From Geotoga petraea (GTDB lineage Bacteria > Thermotogota > Thermotogae > Petrotogales > Petrotogaceae), in contig NZ_FMYV01000001.1 in assembly GCF_900102615.1 (NCBI RefSeq), forward strand, positions 1-59,405: a DNA stretch of 59,405 nt, given 5' to 3'. A program made the translations under genes and the position numbers. This document shows, piece after piece, positions 33,394-42,614 of this stretch. Under the pieces are notes generated by a model, which saw only the letters and a program-made list of their open reading frames with translations, was not told the origin of the DNA and did no database searches. Every line of letters begins with the position of its first letter. Position 1 is the first letter of the stretch.

Positions 33394-34206
33394 ATGAATT
33401 TGATAATTGGATTGGTATTCGGATTGATAATAGCTTATGTTGCTTATAAAAAAAATGCTTTGAGTAAGAGTGGAACTATAGCCGCCACTTTATTGGGAGT
33501 TTCTCTTTACTATTTTGGAGGGTTATATTTTTTTTTAATTATGATTTCGTTTTTTGTGTCCTCTACGCTTTTGACGAAATATAAGTATTCAAAGAAAATA
33601 AATATAGAAAAAATGCATGAAAAAACAGGAAAAAGAGATTATACTCAAGTGCTTGCAAATTCATTACCAGCCCTAATTTATGCTTTATTTTATTATTATA
33701 CAAGTATGAACGTTTTCTTGCTTGGATTTGCAACAACATTTTCAGCAACAAATTCAGATACATGGGCCTCTGAATTGGGTGTGTTGAGTAAAACGAACCC
33801 TTCTTGCATTTTAACTGGGAAAAAAGTTCAAAAAGGAATGTCAGGTGGTATTACTAGTTTTGGGACTTTTGCTTCTTTTTTAGGCGCGTTATTTTTATCT
33901 TTTGTATTTATGATTGGATATATATTCAAATTTCAAAACAATATAAATATAAAAGATTTAATTATTCTTTCTGTACTAACTTTAATAGGAGGATTTTTAG
34001 GTTCTATAATTGATAGTATTCTTGGTGCATCTTTACAAGGTATATATAAACATGTAGAAACAGGCGAAATTACTGAAAAAAGATTTCATCAAAAAAAAGA
34101 AAACAAACTCATAAGAGGTTTTAAATTTATAAACAACAATGCGGTAAATTTATTATCCTCTTTATTGGCGAGTTTACTGATGATGCTTATATATATTTTC
34201 ATATAA
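33394..34206 (+). CDS. DUF92 membrane protein (VTE6-like phosphoprenol kinase family)
   Basis: The 270-residue protein has six to seven helices. Diagnostic DUF92 sequences are TFSATNSDTWASELGVLSKT and GTNGGVT-like MSGGITSFGTFASFLGA, with a later GGFLGSIIDSILGASLQG. The plant member VTE6 phosphorylates phytyl phosphate; bacterial members have been linked to isoprenoid alcohol salvage but are mostly uncharacterised. Its neighbour is the wreck of the first-step kinase family (VTE5/SEC59-like). GAGGTGTTATA precedes ATG 33394. It ends at a strong terminator. Confidence 0.8.
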   Translation: MNLIIGLVFGLIIAYVAYKKNALSKSGTIAATLLGVSLYYFGGLYFFLIMISFFVSSTLLTKYKYSKKINIEKMHEKTGKRDYTQVLANSLPALIYALFYYYTSMNVFLLGFATTFSATNSDTWASELGVLSKTNPSCILTGKKVQKGMSGGITSFGTFASFLGALFLSFVFMIGYIFKFQNNINIKDLIILSVLTLIGGFLGSIIDSILGASLQGIYKHVETGEITEKRFHQKKENKLIRGFKFINNNAVNLLSSLLASLLMMLIYIFI

Positions 34207-34211
34207 AAACA

Positions 34212-34238
34212 AACCCAGCTTTTTAGCTGGGTTTTTTC
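34212..34238 (+). terminator. terminator of the DUF92 gene
   Basis: AACCCAGC (34212-34219) pairs with GCTGGGTT (34226-34233), followed by TTTTT. Confidence 0.9.
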
Positions 34239-34310
34239 TTACTTTTCTATAATTTAAATAACGATAATATAAGGTGTGAGATATGACTATAAAAAGTTTT
34301 TAAACTCATT

Positions 34311-34841
34311 TCAAAAGTAAAGAACAAGGTGAATATCTTCTGGTTCTCTTTTAAATAGTCTGGAGTTTGGGTCTTCTGCAAGCTTCGCACCCTTTTTAAA
34401 ATAAAAATTCACAGTATGTTTTGAAGGAGTTGCAGAAATGTACAAGCCCTTTGCCCCTTTGGACTTTGCAAATTCTTTTGCCTTTTTTAAAAGTTTAGAA
34501 CCAATTCTTTTTCCTCGAATGTTGCTGGTTACATAAAGAGCATCAAGGCTCATTAAATCTGGATGGTCTTTTAAAAATCTATTTTCTACAGCTGTAATTC
34601 CTACCAGCTTTCTATTTTTGAAAGCACCATATACCAGTCCATCGTTATCAAATATTTTTTTAATTCTTGGAATAATGTGAGGGACTTCTTCTTTTTGCCA
34701 CCATTCATTTGTTGCACCGTAGTCATCTTTTTTCAAAACTATTTTGCCATTTTCATAGTAATATACATTTTTAACTTTTTCGTCTCTGTTTATTTCGGTT
34801 ATTTTTTCAATCTCATTTTTTTTGAGAGTTCTAAACTCCAT
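34311..34841 (-). CDS. GNAT-family N-acetyltransferase
   Basis: The 176-residue protein has the GNAT core LMSLDALYVTSNIRGKRIGSKLLKKAKEFAKSKGAKGLYISATPSKHTVNFYFKKGAKLAEDP. The acetyl-CoA loop is RGKRIG. The N-terminal region is longer than usual. The late KREPEDIHLVLYF strand fits the fold. It probably acetylates an amine on a small metabolite or antibiotic; the substrate is unknown. AAAAGAGGTG precedes the ATG. Single gene. Confidence 0.83.
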   Translation of the reverse strand: MEFRTLKKNEIEKITEINRDEKVKNVYYYENGKIVLKKDDYGATNEWWQKEEVPHIIPRIKKIFDNDGLVYGAFKNRKLVGITAVENRFLKDHPDLMSLDALYVTSNIRGKRIGSKLLKKAKEFAKSKGAKGLYISATPSKHTVNFYFKKGAKLAEDPNSRLFKREPEDIHLVLYF

Positions 34842-34908
34842 GGTTCACCTCTTTTAATATATAAAATAAAAATGTTATAATTTTATTACAAATAGGGGGA
34901 TGCGGAAA

Positions 34909-35943
34909 ATGTATGAAAACAAATTTGAAAGTAAAGATAAATTTCAAAAGGCAAAGGAAATGAAAATCAATTTGAATGGCTCTGATCTTAGGATAAAGCA
35001 AGGAGATAGTAACCAATATTGCCATACTTATGAAACCAACTCTGAAAAGATCCCTTCAACTAAATTATACAACGAGAATGAGATTTTTGAATACGAAGAA
35101 ATGAAAGATGTCAGTTTAAGGGGTAAAGGATTATTGGAAATAACAGTTGAAGATGTTCCAGAAACCATCACGATAATGAGTGAATCGGGAGATGTTTATA
35201 TTGACGAAATGACTTTGGGAGCAGTTGAAACAGATTTAAAATCTGGGGATATAACGGGGAAAAATCTCAAAATTAACTATGTGGATTTCAAGGCCTTCTC
35301 GGGAGATGTGAAAATACAAGGTTATCTTGATTCCGGTGTAAAAATAAATATTCAAACAAAATCAGGCGACATAAAAGTAGATAAAATAGGTTCTCCAACG
35401 ATCAATTGCCAAACGAAGTCTGGTGATATAAAACTTATTGAATGTAATTCAACCGATGTTATAAACATAAGTTCTAAATCAGGTGATTTAAATTTCGATA
35501 ACTTCATCGAAGGTAAAAACATAACTTTAAAATCAATTAGTGGAGACATAAAAACATCTAAAATAAAATGCGATATAGCAGAAATATCTACCAATTCTGG
35601 TGATATAAAAATATCGGAATTAGAATCCGAAAATTCTGATTTCCAAAACTTTTCGGGAGATGTGAGATTCAAAAAAGTGAATTCAGATGAATTGAGAGTA
35701 AAAACAGAATCTGGAAGTATAAAAGTAGAAGAATACAACGTTGAAATGGGAACTTTTTTGACTTTCTCCGGAAGTATTAAGATTTTAACTACTGATGAAG
35801 ATTACAAAATCATAGCTGAGAGCATCACAGGAGAAATAAAAGTTTTTGATAAAAATTATTATAAAAACGCAATATTTGGTGAATCTGACAGAGAGATAAA
35901 ACTAAGAACAGAATCTGGAAGCATAAAAATAGAAACAAAATAA
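34909..35943 (+). CDS. DUF4097-type beta-helix protein with SGDI repeats
   Basis: This protein of about 344 residues has no signal peptide. From about residue 75 it is built of roughly 17-20-residue rungs, each with a (S/T)(K/E)SGD(I/V) turn: IMSESGDVYID, TDLKSGDITGK, AFSGDVKIQ, TKSGDIKVDK, TKSGDIKLIE, SSKSGDLNF, SISGDIKTS, TNSGDIKIS, NFSGDVRF and TESGSIKVE. That predicts a beta-solenoid. DUF4097/adhesin-like domains are widespread and of unknown role; many are attached to membranes, but this one appears cytosolic. ATG 34909 is preferred because AGGGGG is 9 nt upstream; ATG 34900 is too close. Confidence 0.8.
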   Translation: MYENKFESKDKFQKAKEMKINLNGSDLRIKQGDSNQYCHTYETNSEKIPSTKLYNENEIFEYEEMKDVSLRGKGLLEITVEDVPETITIMSESGDVYIDEMTLGAVETDLKSGDITGKNLKINYVDFKAFSGDVKIQGYLDSGVKINIQTKSGDIKVDKIGSPTINCQTKSGDIKLIECNSTDVINISSKSGDLNFDNFIEGKNITLKSISGDIKTSKIKCDIAEISTNSGDIKISELESENSDFQNFSGDVRFKKVNSDELRVKTESGSIKVEEYNVEMGTFLTFSGSIKILTTDEDYKIIAESITGEIKVFDKNYYKNAIFGESDREIKLRTESGSIKIETK

Positions 35944-35944
35944 A

Positions 35945-35969
35945 AAAGTGGCCTTTAAAAGGCCACTTT
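35945..35969. terminator. bidirectional terminator
   Basis: AAAGTGGCCTT (35945-35955) pairs with AAGGCCACTTT (35959-35969) between convergent genes. Confidence 0.88.
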
Positions 35970-35978
35970 CAATTATAT

Positions 35979-37193
35979 TTACCAGTCTAACCAAGCAGGT
36001 ACTTCCCATGTTCCTGTTTTGTATTCAAGAGGCCATACAGCTCTCCATTCACCGTCAGATTGCCATTGGTAGATGATACCTTGTGCGCCATTTCCACCGT
36101 AAACCAAGTCGTGATTTTCTGTGAACATAACTGGTGATACACCTTTTTCTCCACCTAATGGGAATTCTACTTTTTCTATTGCAGCGATAACTTTATCTTT
36201 GTTATCCCAATCGGATTTATCTATGCTTTCTAAAGCTTCTTCTAAAACATATAAAGCATTATAAGCTGGAAAAGCAATAAAACCTGGGGATGTTCCAAAT
36301 CTTTCTTTGAATTCAGCAAACCAATCTAATGTATTTTCTGTTAATGGAGCAGGTCCACCATTAGGATAAGCTGAAGTTTCATATGTAGCTTTACCGTTTG
36401 TTTGTTCTAAAAATTCTGGTTTTAATGCAGCAGCAATAGCACCAACAATAGCTGCATCAACTTTAAGATCTTGCCATTGCTTTGTAAATTGAATTCCATC
36501 TGCTGTAACGATAGCATCGATTATAACTTGTGCACCGGCTTGCTCAGCTTTACTGAATGAAGCAGAAAAGTCAGTGTGTCCAACGGGAAAATAATCTTCG
36601 TAAACTATTTCTACTCCAGCTTCTTCAGCTAATCTTACGGCTTCTTCAGCAATTTGTTTTGAATAAACTAAGTCAAGAGATATAACAGCAGCTTTATCGA
36701 TTCCATATTCTGGAACAAGATAATTTGCAATGAACTCACCAATTGATTTTCCTTGTGAATAAGAATCCAAAGTACCTACTCTGAAGTAGTATTTATATTT
36801 GTTGAAGTTTTCTGCTACTTTCTTTGTTGTATCTGGAGAAGCAGCACCTGTTCCCAACCAGATTAATTCATATCTAGCCATTGTATCCAAAGATGCCAAT
36901 ACAGCACCACTGCCTACTCCACCTATTAAATAATCAACTTGATCCCTTGTAACAAGTCTTGTAATGCCCGAAATCATTTTTGAGGCAGTATCTTCATCGT
37001 CAACAAAAAATAATTCAATTTTTTCTCCGTCAATTCCACCATTTGCATTTATTTCTTCTGCAGCCATGGTAACTGCTTGTTTAACCCATTCCCCATTTTC
37101 TGTTTGGAGTGGAGCTGTTACACCGACTTTGATAACTGCAAATAAAGATAATGATGCTAAAATAGCTAAAACTACCAATAAACTCTTTTTCAC
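35979..37193 (-). CDS. livJ: branched-chain amino-acid type ABC transporter substrate-binding protein
   Basis: The 404-residue protein has a signal peptide (SLLVVLAILASLSLFA). The mature part follows the LivJ/Leu-Ile-Val-binding fold: VIKVGVTAPLQTENGEWVKQ, INANGGIDGEKIELFFVDDE, VDYLIGGVGSGAVLASL, YYFRVGTLDSYSQGKSIGEF and AQVIIDAIVTADGIQFTKQW. It binds an amino acid or similar ligand outside the membrane for the LivHMGF transporter. The ligand could also be urea, an amide or an aromatic compound. It is the last gene of the operon, after livF by 12 bp, and ends at a terminator. Confidence 0.9.
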   Translation of the reverse strand: MKKSLLVVLAILASLSLFAVIKVGVTAPLQTENGEWVKQAVTMAAEEINANGGIDGEKIELFFVDDEDTASKMISGITRLVTRDQVDYLIGGVGSGAVLASLDTMARYELIWLGTGAASPDTTKKVAENFNKYKYYFRVGTLDSYSQGKSIGEFIANYLVPEYGIDKAAVISLDLVYSKQIAEEAVRLAEEAGVEIVYEDYFPVGHTDFSASFSKAEQAGAQVIIDAIVTADGIQFTKQWQDLKVDAAIVGAIAAALKPEFLEQTNGKATYETSAYPNGGPAPLTENTLDWFAEFKERFGTSPGFIAFPAYNALYVLEEALESIDKSDWDNKDKVIAAIEKVEFPLGGEKGVSPVMFTENHDLVYGGNGAQGIIYQWQSDGEWRAVWPLEYKTGTWEVPAWLDW

Positions 37194-37205
37194 AATAAAT
37201 CCCTC

Positions 37206-37913
37206 CTATAATCCTAAGTATGCACTCTTAATAGAGTCATTATTTTTTAATTCATTTGAAGTTCCCTCAAAAATTATGTGACCATGTTCAAAAATAGATA
37301 TTTTATCTGCAATAGGCATAACCATCGTTGAATCTTGTTCAACTATTAAAATAGTTTTACCTGTTTCTTTGATCTTTTTTATCCCATTGAATATTTGTTC
37401 TTTGATTATTTGTGCCAGACCCATTGAAGGTTCGTCTAATAACAATATTTTTGGATCCATCATAAGAGCTCTACCGACAGCGAGCATTTGTTGTTCTCCA
37501 CCACTCATGGTTCCAGCTTTTTGGGAAACTCTTTCTTTTAATCTTGGAAAAATTTCGTAAACAAAATTCAAGTTTTCCTTACTTTTTGTTTCGTCGGTAA
37601 AAATAGTTGCAATTGTTAAATTCTCATGTACAGTTAAATCAGAGAAAAGTCTCCTGTTTTCAGGAGAGAGAGAAACTCCTTTTCTTGCTATTTTGTGTGT
37701 ACTCATACCATTAATTTTTTCACCCAAAAATTGAATTTCTCCAGCGGTTGGTACAACTGTACCTGTTATAGTTTTTAAAAGGGTAGATTTTCCAGCACCA
37801 TTTGGCCCCAATACAGCGTGACATTCTCCTTCTTTCACTTCTAAACTCATGTTTTCCAAAACTACAGCCTTACCATAACCAGCTGTTATTTCTTTTAAAC
37901 TAAGAATTGACAA
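37206..37913 (-). CDS. livF: branched-chain amino-acid ABC transporter ATPase
   Basis: The protein has about 235 residues. Walker A is GPNGAGKSTLL, Q-loop LSPENRRLF, signature MSGGEQQMLAVGRAL, Walker B ILLLDEPSMGLA and the switch His replaced in VEQDS, the Gln-containing form usual in LivF. TTG 37913 is preferred, since AAAGGTGGTG is just upstream; the frame also extends to 37934. It overlaps the livG end by 14 bp, so translation is coupled. Confidence 0.93.
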   Translation of the reverse strand: MSILSLKEITAGYGKAVVLENMSLEVKEGECHAVLGPNGAGKSTLLKTITGTVVPTAGEIQFLGEKINGMSTHKIARKGVSLSPENRRLFSDLTVHENLTIATIFTDETKSKENLNFVYEIFPRLKERVSQKAGTMSGGEQQMLAVGRALMMDPKILLLDEPSMGLAQIIKEQIFNGIKKIKETGKTILIVEQDSTMVMPIADKISIFEHGHIIFEGTSNELKNNDSIKSAYLGL

Positions 37914-38655
37914 TGTCACCACCACCTTTACCAAGATAAGATTCTATAACTTTAGCGTTGTTCACTATTTCGTTTGGAGTTCCTTCTGCGATCACTTCTC
38001 CATAATCAATAGCTATTATTCTGTTTACCAAAGCCATGAACTCTTTCAATCTATGTTCTATAAGAACAATAGTTGTCTCTCTCTCTTCGTTGGCTTTAAT
38101 AATAACCTTGGATATAGGGTCTATTTCTGAAACTGTTAACCCTGCAAATGGCTCATCTAAAAGTAAGACTTTTGGGTTCACTGAGAGTGCCTTAGCAACT
38201 TCAAGTTTCTTTAAATATCCTTGTGGTAACATTTCTGAATCGGTGTTTAAGACTTCTTTTAACTCACAAATATCTGCTATATATTCAATCCATTTTCTTC
38301 TCTCTGGTTCTGATTTAATTTCCTCTTTCATTTTTGGAGTTAAAGTAGTTACTTTTAAATTTTCATATACCGTTAATTCCTTAAAAGGTTTAACGATTTG
38401 AAAAGTTCTTACAAGACCTTTGTTTGCAATTTTTTCTGGTGAAAGCCCAATTATATTTTCACCATTGAAAATGATAGATCCTTCATCTGGCTTTATGAAT
38501 CCAGATATTTGGTTGAACAATGTTGTTTTACCAGCACCATTTGGCCCTAAAATTCCAAATCTTTCGCCTTCAACAACGTTAAAAGTTATGTTGTCTGTAG
38601 CTTTTAACCCCCCAAATCTTTTTATAAGATTTTTAACTTCAAGAATATTACTCAT
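37900..38655 (-). CDS. livG: branched-chain amino-acid ABC transporter ATPase
   Basis: The protein has about 251 residues. Walker A is GPNGAGKTTLFNQISG, then the livG hallmark RTFQIVKPFKELTVYENL, signature LPQGYLKKLEVAKAL (variant of LSGG), Walker B VLLLDEPFAGL and IEHRLKEF. It pairs with LivF on the LivHM channel. ATG 38655 follows GAGGTGAGG and overlaps the livM stop. Confidence 0.93.
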   Translation of the reverse strand: MSNILEVKNLIKRFGGLKATDNITFNVVEGERFGILGPNGAGKTTLFNQISGFIKPDEGSIIFNGENIIGLSPEKIANKGLVRTFQIVKPFKELTVYENLKVTTLTPKMKEEIKSEPERRKWIEYIADICELKEVLNTDSEMLPQGYLKKLEVAKALSVNPKVLLLDEPFAGLTVSEIDPISKVIIKANEERETTIVLIEHRLKEFMALVNRIIAIDYGEVIAEGTPNEIVNNAKVIESYLGKGGGDIVNS

Positions 38656-39613
38656 TTTCCTCACCTCTTAATTTAGGGGTTTTATTTTTTTTGTTTTTTG
38701 GTTTTAAAAATTCTCCCAAAGTTTTAAATGCGCCTTTAGGAAGGAACAAAATTGAAAGCATCAAAATTACTGTGTAAATAAGATTATTCCATTGTCCCAA
38801 ACCTCTTAGTAATTCTGTAAGTAGTGAAATAAAAAAACCACCAAGTGCAGCGGGAATTATTCCACCTATGCCACCTACTACTGCCATAATCAACGTGTTA
38901 AGAGATAAAGGGTACACAATGTCTGGTCCTACATATCCATAAAAATGGCCCATTACAGCACCGGCCATACCAGCAAACATAGCAGATAAGGCAAAAGCTG
39001 TGACTTTGTACTTAGTAGTTTTAATACCAACTGCTTTAGCGGCATCTTCATCAGATTTTATTGATTTTAAAATCAAACCAAAGTTAGATTTTCCAGCAAT
39101 AAACAAAATTAATATTGAAATGAAGGAAAAAATCAACATAAAATAATAATCACTTGTTGGGCCAGGAGTTAAGAAAGGAATTCCAAAAATCCCTTCTTCC
39201 CCACCTGTGAACTCAGAATAAGAAATAGTTAGATTTTCAAAAATCGAAGCAACAGCTAAAGAAGCTAAAGCAAAATAAGGCCCTTTAAGCCTGAGTGTTG
39301 GAACACCAATTGCAATTCCAAATAGAGCAGAAGCTACAGCAGCCATAGGTATAGAAAGCCATGGCTGTATCGAATAAACCGCAGAAACAAAACCCAACAA
39401 ATAAGCTCCAATTGCAATAAATGCAGCATGTCCCATGTTTTCTTTTCCTGTAAACCCAGACAAAATATCCCAACTACCAGCGTAAACAGCATAGATAAAT
39501 GCTATAGATAAAATATTTATCAAATAAAAGTCTGAAGATAAAACAGGAAAAATAAAAAGAAAAACTAATCCAATAAAAATTAAAATAAATCTAATATCTT
39601 TTAATCTATTCAT
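38648..39613 (-). CDS. livM: branched-chain amino-acid ABC transporter permease
   Basis: The 321-residue protein has eight to nine helices. LivM features are DILSGFTGKENMGHAAFIAIGAY, PTLRLKGPYFALASLA and the coupling loop IKSDEDAAKAVGIKTTKYKVTAFALSA, then GGIGGIIPAALGGFF. It forms the channel with LivH. 12 bp after livH. Confidence 0.93.
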   Translation of the reverse strand: MNRLKDIRFILIFIGLVFLFIFPVLSSDFYLINILSIAFIYAVYAGSWDILSGFTGKENMGHAAFIAIGAYLLGFVSAVYSIQPWLSIPMAAVASALFGIAIGVPTLRLKGPYFALASLAVASIFENLTISYSEFTGGEEGIFGIPFLTPGPTSDYYFMLIFSFISILILFIAGKSNFGLILKSIKSDEDAAKAVGIKTTKYKVTAFALSAMFAGMAGAVMGHFYGYVGPDIVYPLSLNTLIMAVVGGIGGIIPAALGGFFISLLTELLRGLGQWNNLIYTVILMLSILFLPKGAFKTLGEFLKPKNKKNKTPKLRGEENE

Positions 39614-39625
39614 AAAACCACCCTT

Positions 39626-40483
39626 TTATATAGTTTTCTTTCCCATGATTCCAGTCGGTTTAAAAATTAAGAAAATAAATACAAGAACTAAGAAAGACAC
39701 TTCAGCCATGGAAGATGACCAAGCATAGGATATAAAGCCTTCTAAATATCCCATAATGAAGGCAGCAACGATACTTCCACCTATACTTCCTAAACCACCT
39801 AAAATAACAATTGAGAAAGCTTTTAATAGAGTTGAAAGCCACATATCTACAGATATAGACAAAAATGGCGAAATCGCTATACCACCAATCCCAGCCAATA
39901 CTGCAGAAATTGCAGCAACAGCAACAAATACTCTTGAAGTGTTTATTCCGACTAACTCCGCAGCATAAGTATCTTGAGATGTGGCTAAAATTTGTTTACC
40001 AAAAGTAGTTTTATTAATAAAAAGCATTAAAACAATAATAGTAATAATTGAAATTAAAAAAGCAAATGACCTTGAACCAGGTATGGTTTCGCCCAATAAT
40101 TCAATTGATGTATCAAAAAATGGTTCTATCGAATATCTTCTGGCTCCGAAGATCAATGTCAAAAGATATTGAGTAAAATAAGAAGCGCCTAAAGTAAAAA
40201 TAAGAATATAAATACTCTCTCCTCTTTTTCTCAAGTACAAGATGGGTCCTTTCATCATTGCACTACCCAAAATCGCTACAAAAAGTAATGACAATAAAGC
40301 AGCCAAAATAGGAGAAACCCCTATACTAACAAACCAGTACATCATATATGCGGCGACCATATAATATGCACCATGATAAAGGTTAACAACTCCCGCTACC
40401 CCAAAGGTTAATGAAAAACCTAATGCGATTAGTGCGTAAATAGAACCATTTATAGTTCCGTTTATGAACACATTAGCAAACAA
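39626..40483 (-). CDS. livH: branched-chain amino-acid ABC transporter permease
   Basis: The protein has about 285 residues. LivH features are NGSIYALIALGFSLTFGVAGVVNLYHGAYYM, the coupling loop ATSQDTYAAELVGINTSRVFVAVAAISA, and FSIVILGGLGSIGGSIVAAFIMG. First gene of livHMGFJ. TTG 40483 is likely: AAAGGGGTGTG lies upstream, while ATG 40501 would precede and include that site. Confidence 0.92.
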   Translation of the reverse strand: MFANVFINGTINGSIYALIALGFSLTFGVAGVVNLYHGAYYMVAAYMMYWFVSIGVSPILAALLSLLFVAILGSAMMKGPILYLRKRGESIYILIFTLGASYFTQYLLTLIFGARRYSIEPFFDTSIELLGETIPGSRSFAFLISIITIIVLMLFINKTTFGKQILATSQDTYAAELVGINTSRVFVAVAAISAVLAGIGGIAISPFLSISVDMWLSTLLKAFSIVILGGLGSIGGSIVAAFIMGYLEGFISYAWSSSMAEVSFLVLVFIFLIFKPTGIMGKKTI

Positions 40484-40501
40484 AACACACACCCCTTTCA
40501 T

Positions 40502-41010
40502 CTATTAAACTAAAATATTATGGCTGAATCATATCTCACAGTTGTAAAAAAACATAATCACCAAAAAAATTATGCAAGTTTAATTAGGTTTGGTGATGTT
40601 TAATTATTATTTTTTAAAGAAATAAATCTTATATTATAAATAAAGTTAAGGGTGAATCATATCTCAAATCTCTCAAATTTAATTTTATTACTTTTTACAA
40701 AATTATCAAAATATAGTAATGTTTGCTTAGGACTGATTGTTAGCAAATGGAATCATATATATGCAAGGAAGAGAGATTTTCTAACAAATGAAAATGGTTT
40801 AAATTTTGTACTATTTTTTAATGATTTAAAGTGAAAATAATAACAATAAATTTACGTAAATTAATCAATTGGTAGATTAATGGTAAAAATTTACTAAGTT
40901 AGTTTAACTAATGATATTGTTATCATAGCAAAATAATTCATGAAAAAAAATTCGTGAAAAAACGAGTAAAACGGATTATAACAAAGAATTATAATGATAG
41001 TTAATGATAT
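40502..41010. promoter_or_regulatory. 510-bp liv/symporter intergenic region with repeated TGAATCATATCTCA
   Basis: No gene is supported here. It holds two exact copies of TGAATCATATCTCA (40525-40538 and 40653-40666, 128 bp apart) and a related GGAATCATATATATGC near 40750. There is also a split inverted repeat, CACCAAA near 40560 with TTTGGTG near 40590. The liv promoter must lie here on the minus strand but no consensus stands out. The repeated sites may bind a regulator. Confidence 0.4.
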
Positions 41011-41039
41011 TTGACTTTAATCATCTTATGTAATATAAT
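41011..41039 (+). promoter_or_regulatory. promoter of the NSS symporter operon
   Basis: TTGACT at 41011-41016, 17-bp spacer, TATAAT at 41034-41039. It leaves a roughly 35-nt leader before AAGGAGGGAG. Confidence 0.83.
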
Positions 41040-41079
41040 AACACCAATATTGCGGAGTATATTTAAGGAGGGAGATATT

Positions 41080-42597
41080 ATGAAGAGACAGAGGTGGGGT
41101 ACTCGTTTTGCGTTTGTTCTTGCTGCAATAGGATCAGCTGCAGGGTTGGGGAATGCTTGGAGATTTCCTTATAAAGCTTATGAAAATGGAGGTGGAGCAT
41201 TTTTCATTCCCTATTTTATAGCTTTATTTATTGTAGGCATACCTTTATTGATTGCTGAGTTTGCTATTGGGCAAGGATTCCAGTCAAGTGCACCCAAATC
41301 AATGGCAAAAATATCAAAAAAATTTGAATTTGCTGGTTGGTGGGCTGTGCTTTCTGCAGCTATAATCACATTTTATTACAGTGTAATTATGGGTTGGATT
41401 TTTAATTATTTATTATTTTCTTTAAATGTTTCTTGGGGGAACAATACTGGAGACTTTTTTGTTTCTTTTTTAAACAGATCTTCTGGCCCAGAAAATGTTG
41501 GGGGTATAGTTTTACCAATAGCAATAGGACTGGCTTTAAGTTGGTTGTGGGTTTATTTTATCTTGAGAAAAGGGACATCGAGTGTTGGTAAAACAGTTGC
41601 CTGGACAGTTCCTTTACCAACAATATTGTTGGTGATACTTGGGATAAGAGGGATGACATTAGAAGGATCGGCATCGGGATTGGAATATTTATTTTCACCA
41701 AATTTTTCACAGTTAACTTCAGCTACAACATGGGTTGAAGCTGTTGGCCAAATTTTCTTTTCTCTCAGTTTAGGATTTGGAATCATGATAGCATATGGAA
41801 GTTATAATACAAAAAAATCTGATATAAACAACAACTCTATGATAGTGGCTTTTGGTAACTCAGCAACATCTTTTTTAGCTGCCATAGCTGTATTTTCAAT
41901 TCTTGGTTATATGGCGAATATACAGGGGGTTCAAGTACCGGATGTTGTTAACGGAGGGATAGGACTTGCTTTTATCACATATCCTCAAGCTATTTCTTTG
42001 TTACCAGGAGGAGTTATAGTTCAGACAATATTTGGATTATTATTTTTTGTAATGCTTTTAACTTTGGGGATTGATTCAGTTTTTTCCCTTGTGGAAGCAG
42101 TAGAATCGGCCTTTTCAGATAAATTTTTAATTACAAAAAAGAAATTTTTAATTACTTTTATCACTATTGGATTTTTGTTGGGATTATTCTTTTCAACTCA
42201 GGGAGGAATTTTCTGGTTAGATATTTTTGATCATTTTGTTGGTACATATTCTTTGCTGGTAGTGGGTATATTAGAAACCATAATATTTGGTTGGTATGTT
42301 GGTGCTGATAACATTAGGGAATATGTAAATAGTGTTTCAGAAATAAAAATTGGTAAATGGTTTGAGTACGCTTTAAAATATGTTATACCTATTTTATTGA
42401 TTTTTGTTTTTGTTAGAGGAGCTATAGAAGAATTTAAAACACCTTACGAAGGATATGAGCCATGGGCTCTTATTACTGGAGTATCAATAGTATTGCTCAG
42501 TTTTGTTGTTGGAATAGTATTTACTATACTAAAACCAAAAGATAAAAAAGATTATACTAAAAAAGAATTTTTAACTAACTTGGAATCAGAGGAATAA
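41080..42597 (+). CDS. sodium-dependent amino-acid symporter (NSS/SNF family)
   Basis: This protein has about 505 residues and about twelve helices. The family hallmark WGTRFAFVLAAIGSAAGLGNAWRFPYKAYENGGGAFFIPYF covers helix 1, with the unwound sodium/substrate site (GLGNAWRFPY). GIDSVFSLVEAVESAF forms the helix 8 site. It imports an amino acid with sodium; bacterial members carry Leu/Ala, Met or Trp. The small membrane peptide gene 17 bp downstream argues for the MetP/MetS-like subgroup. ATG 41080 follows AAGGAGGGAG. Confidence 0.9.
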   Translation: MKRQRWGTRFAFVLAAIGSAAGLGNAWRFPYKAYENGGGAFFIPYFIALFIVGIPLLIAEFAIGQGFQSSAPKSMAKISKKFEFAGWWAVLSAAIITFYYSVIMGWIFNYLLFSLNVSWGNNTGDFFVSFLNRSSGPENVGGIVLPIAIGLALSWLWVYFILRKGTSSVGKTVAWTVPLPTILLVILGIRGMTLEGSASGLEYLFSPNFSQLTSATTWVEAVGQIFFSLSLGFGIMIAYGSYNTKKSDINNNSMIVAFGNSATSFLAAIAVFSILGYMANIQGVQVPDVVNGGIGLAFITYPQAISLLPGGVIVQTIFGLLFFVMLLTLGIDSVFSLVEAVESAFSDKFLITKKKFLITFITIGFLLGLFFSTQGGIFWLDIFDHFVGTYSLLVVGILETIIFGWYVGADNIREYVNSVSEIKIGKWFEYALKYVIPILLIFVFVRGAIEEFKTPYEGYEPWALITGVSIVLLSFVVGIVFTILKPKDKKDYTKKEFLTNLESEE

Positions 42598-42614
42598 ATA
42601 AGGAGGGGGTTATC

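Noticed and set aside
35352-35738. 128-codon minus-strand ORF
   Set aside because: Mirror frame of the regular SGDI repeats; its apparent repeats derive from the real gene.
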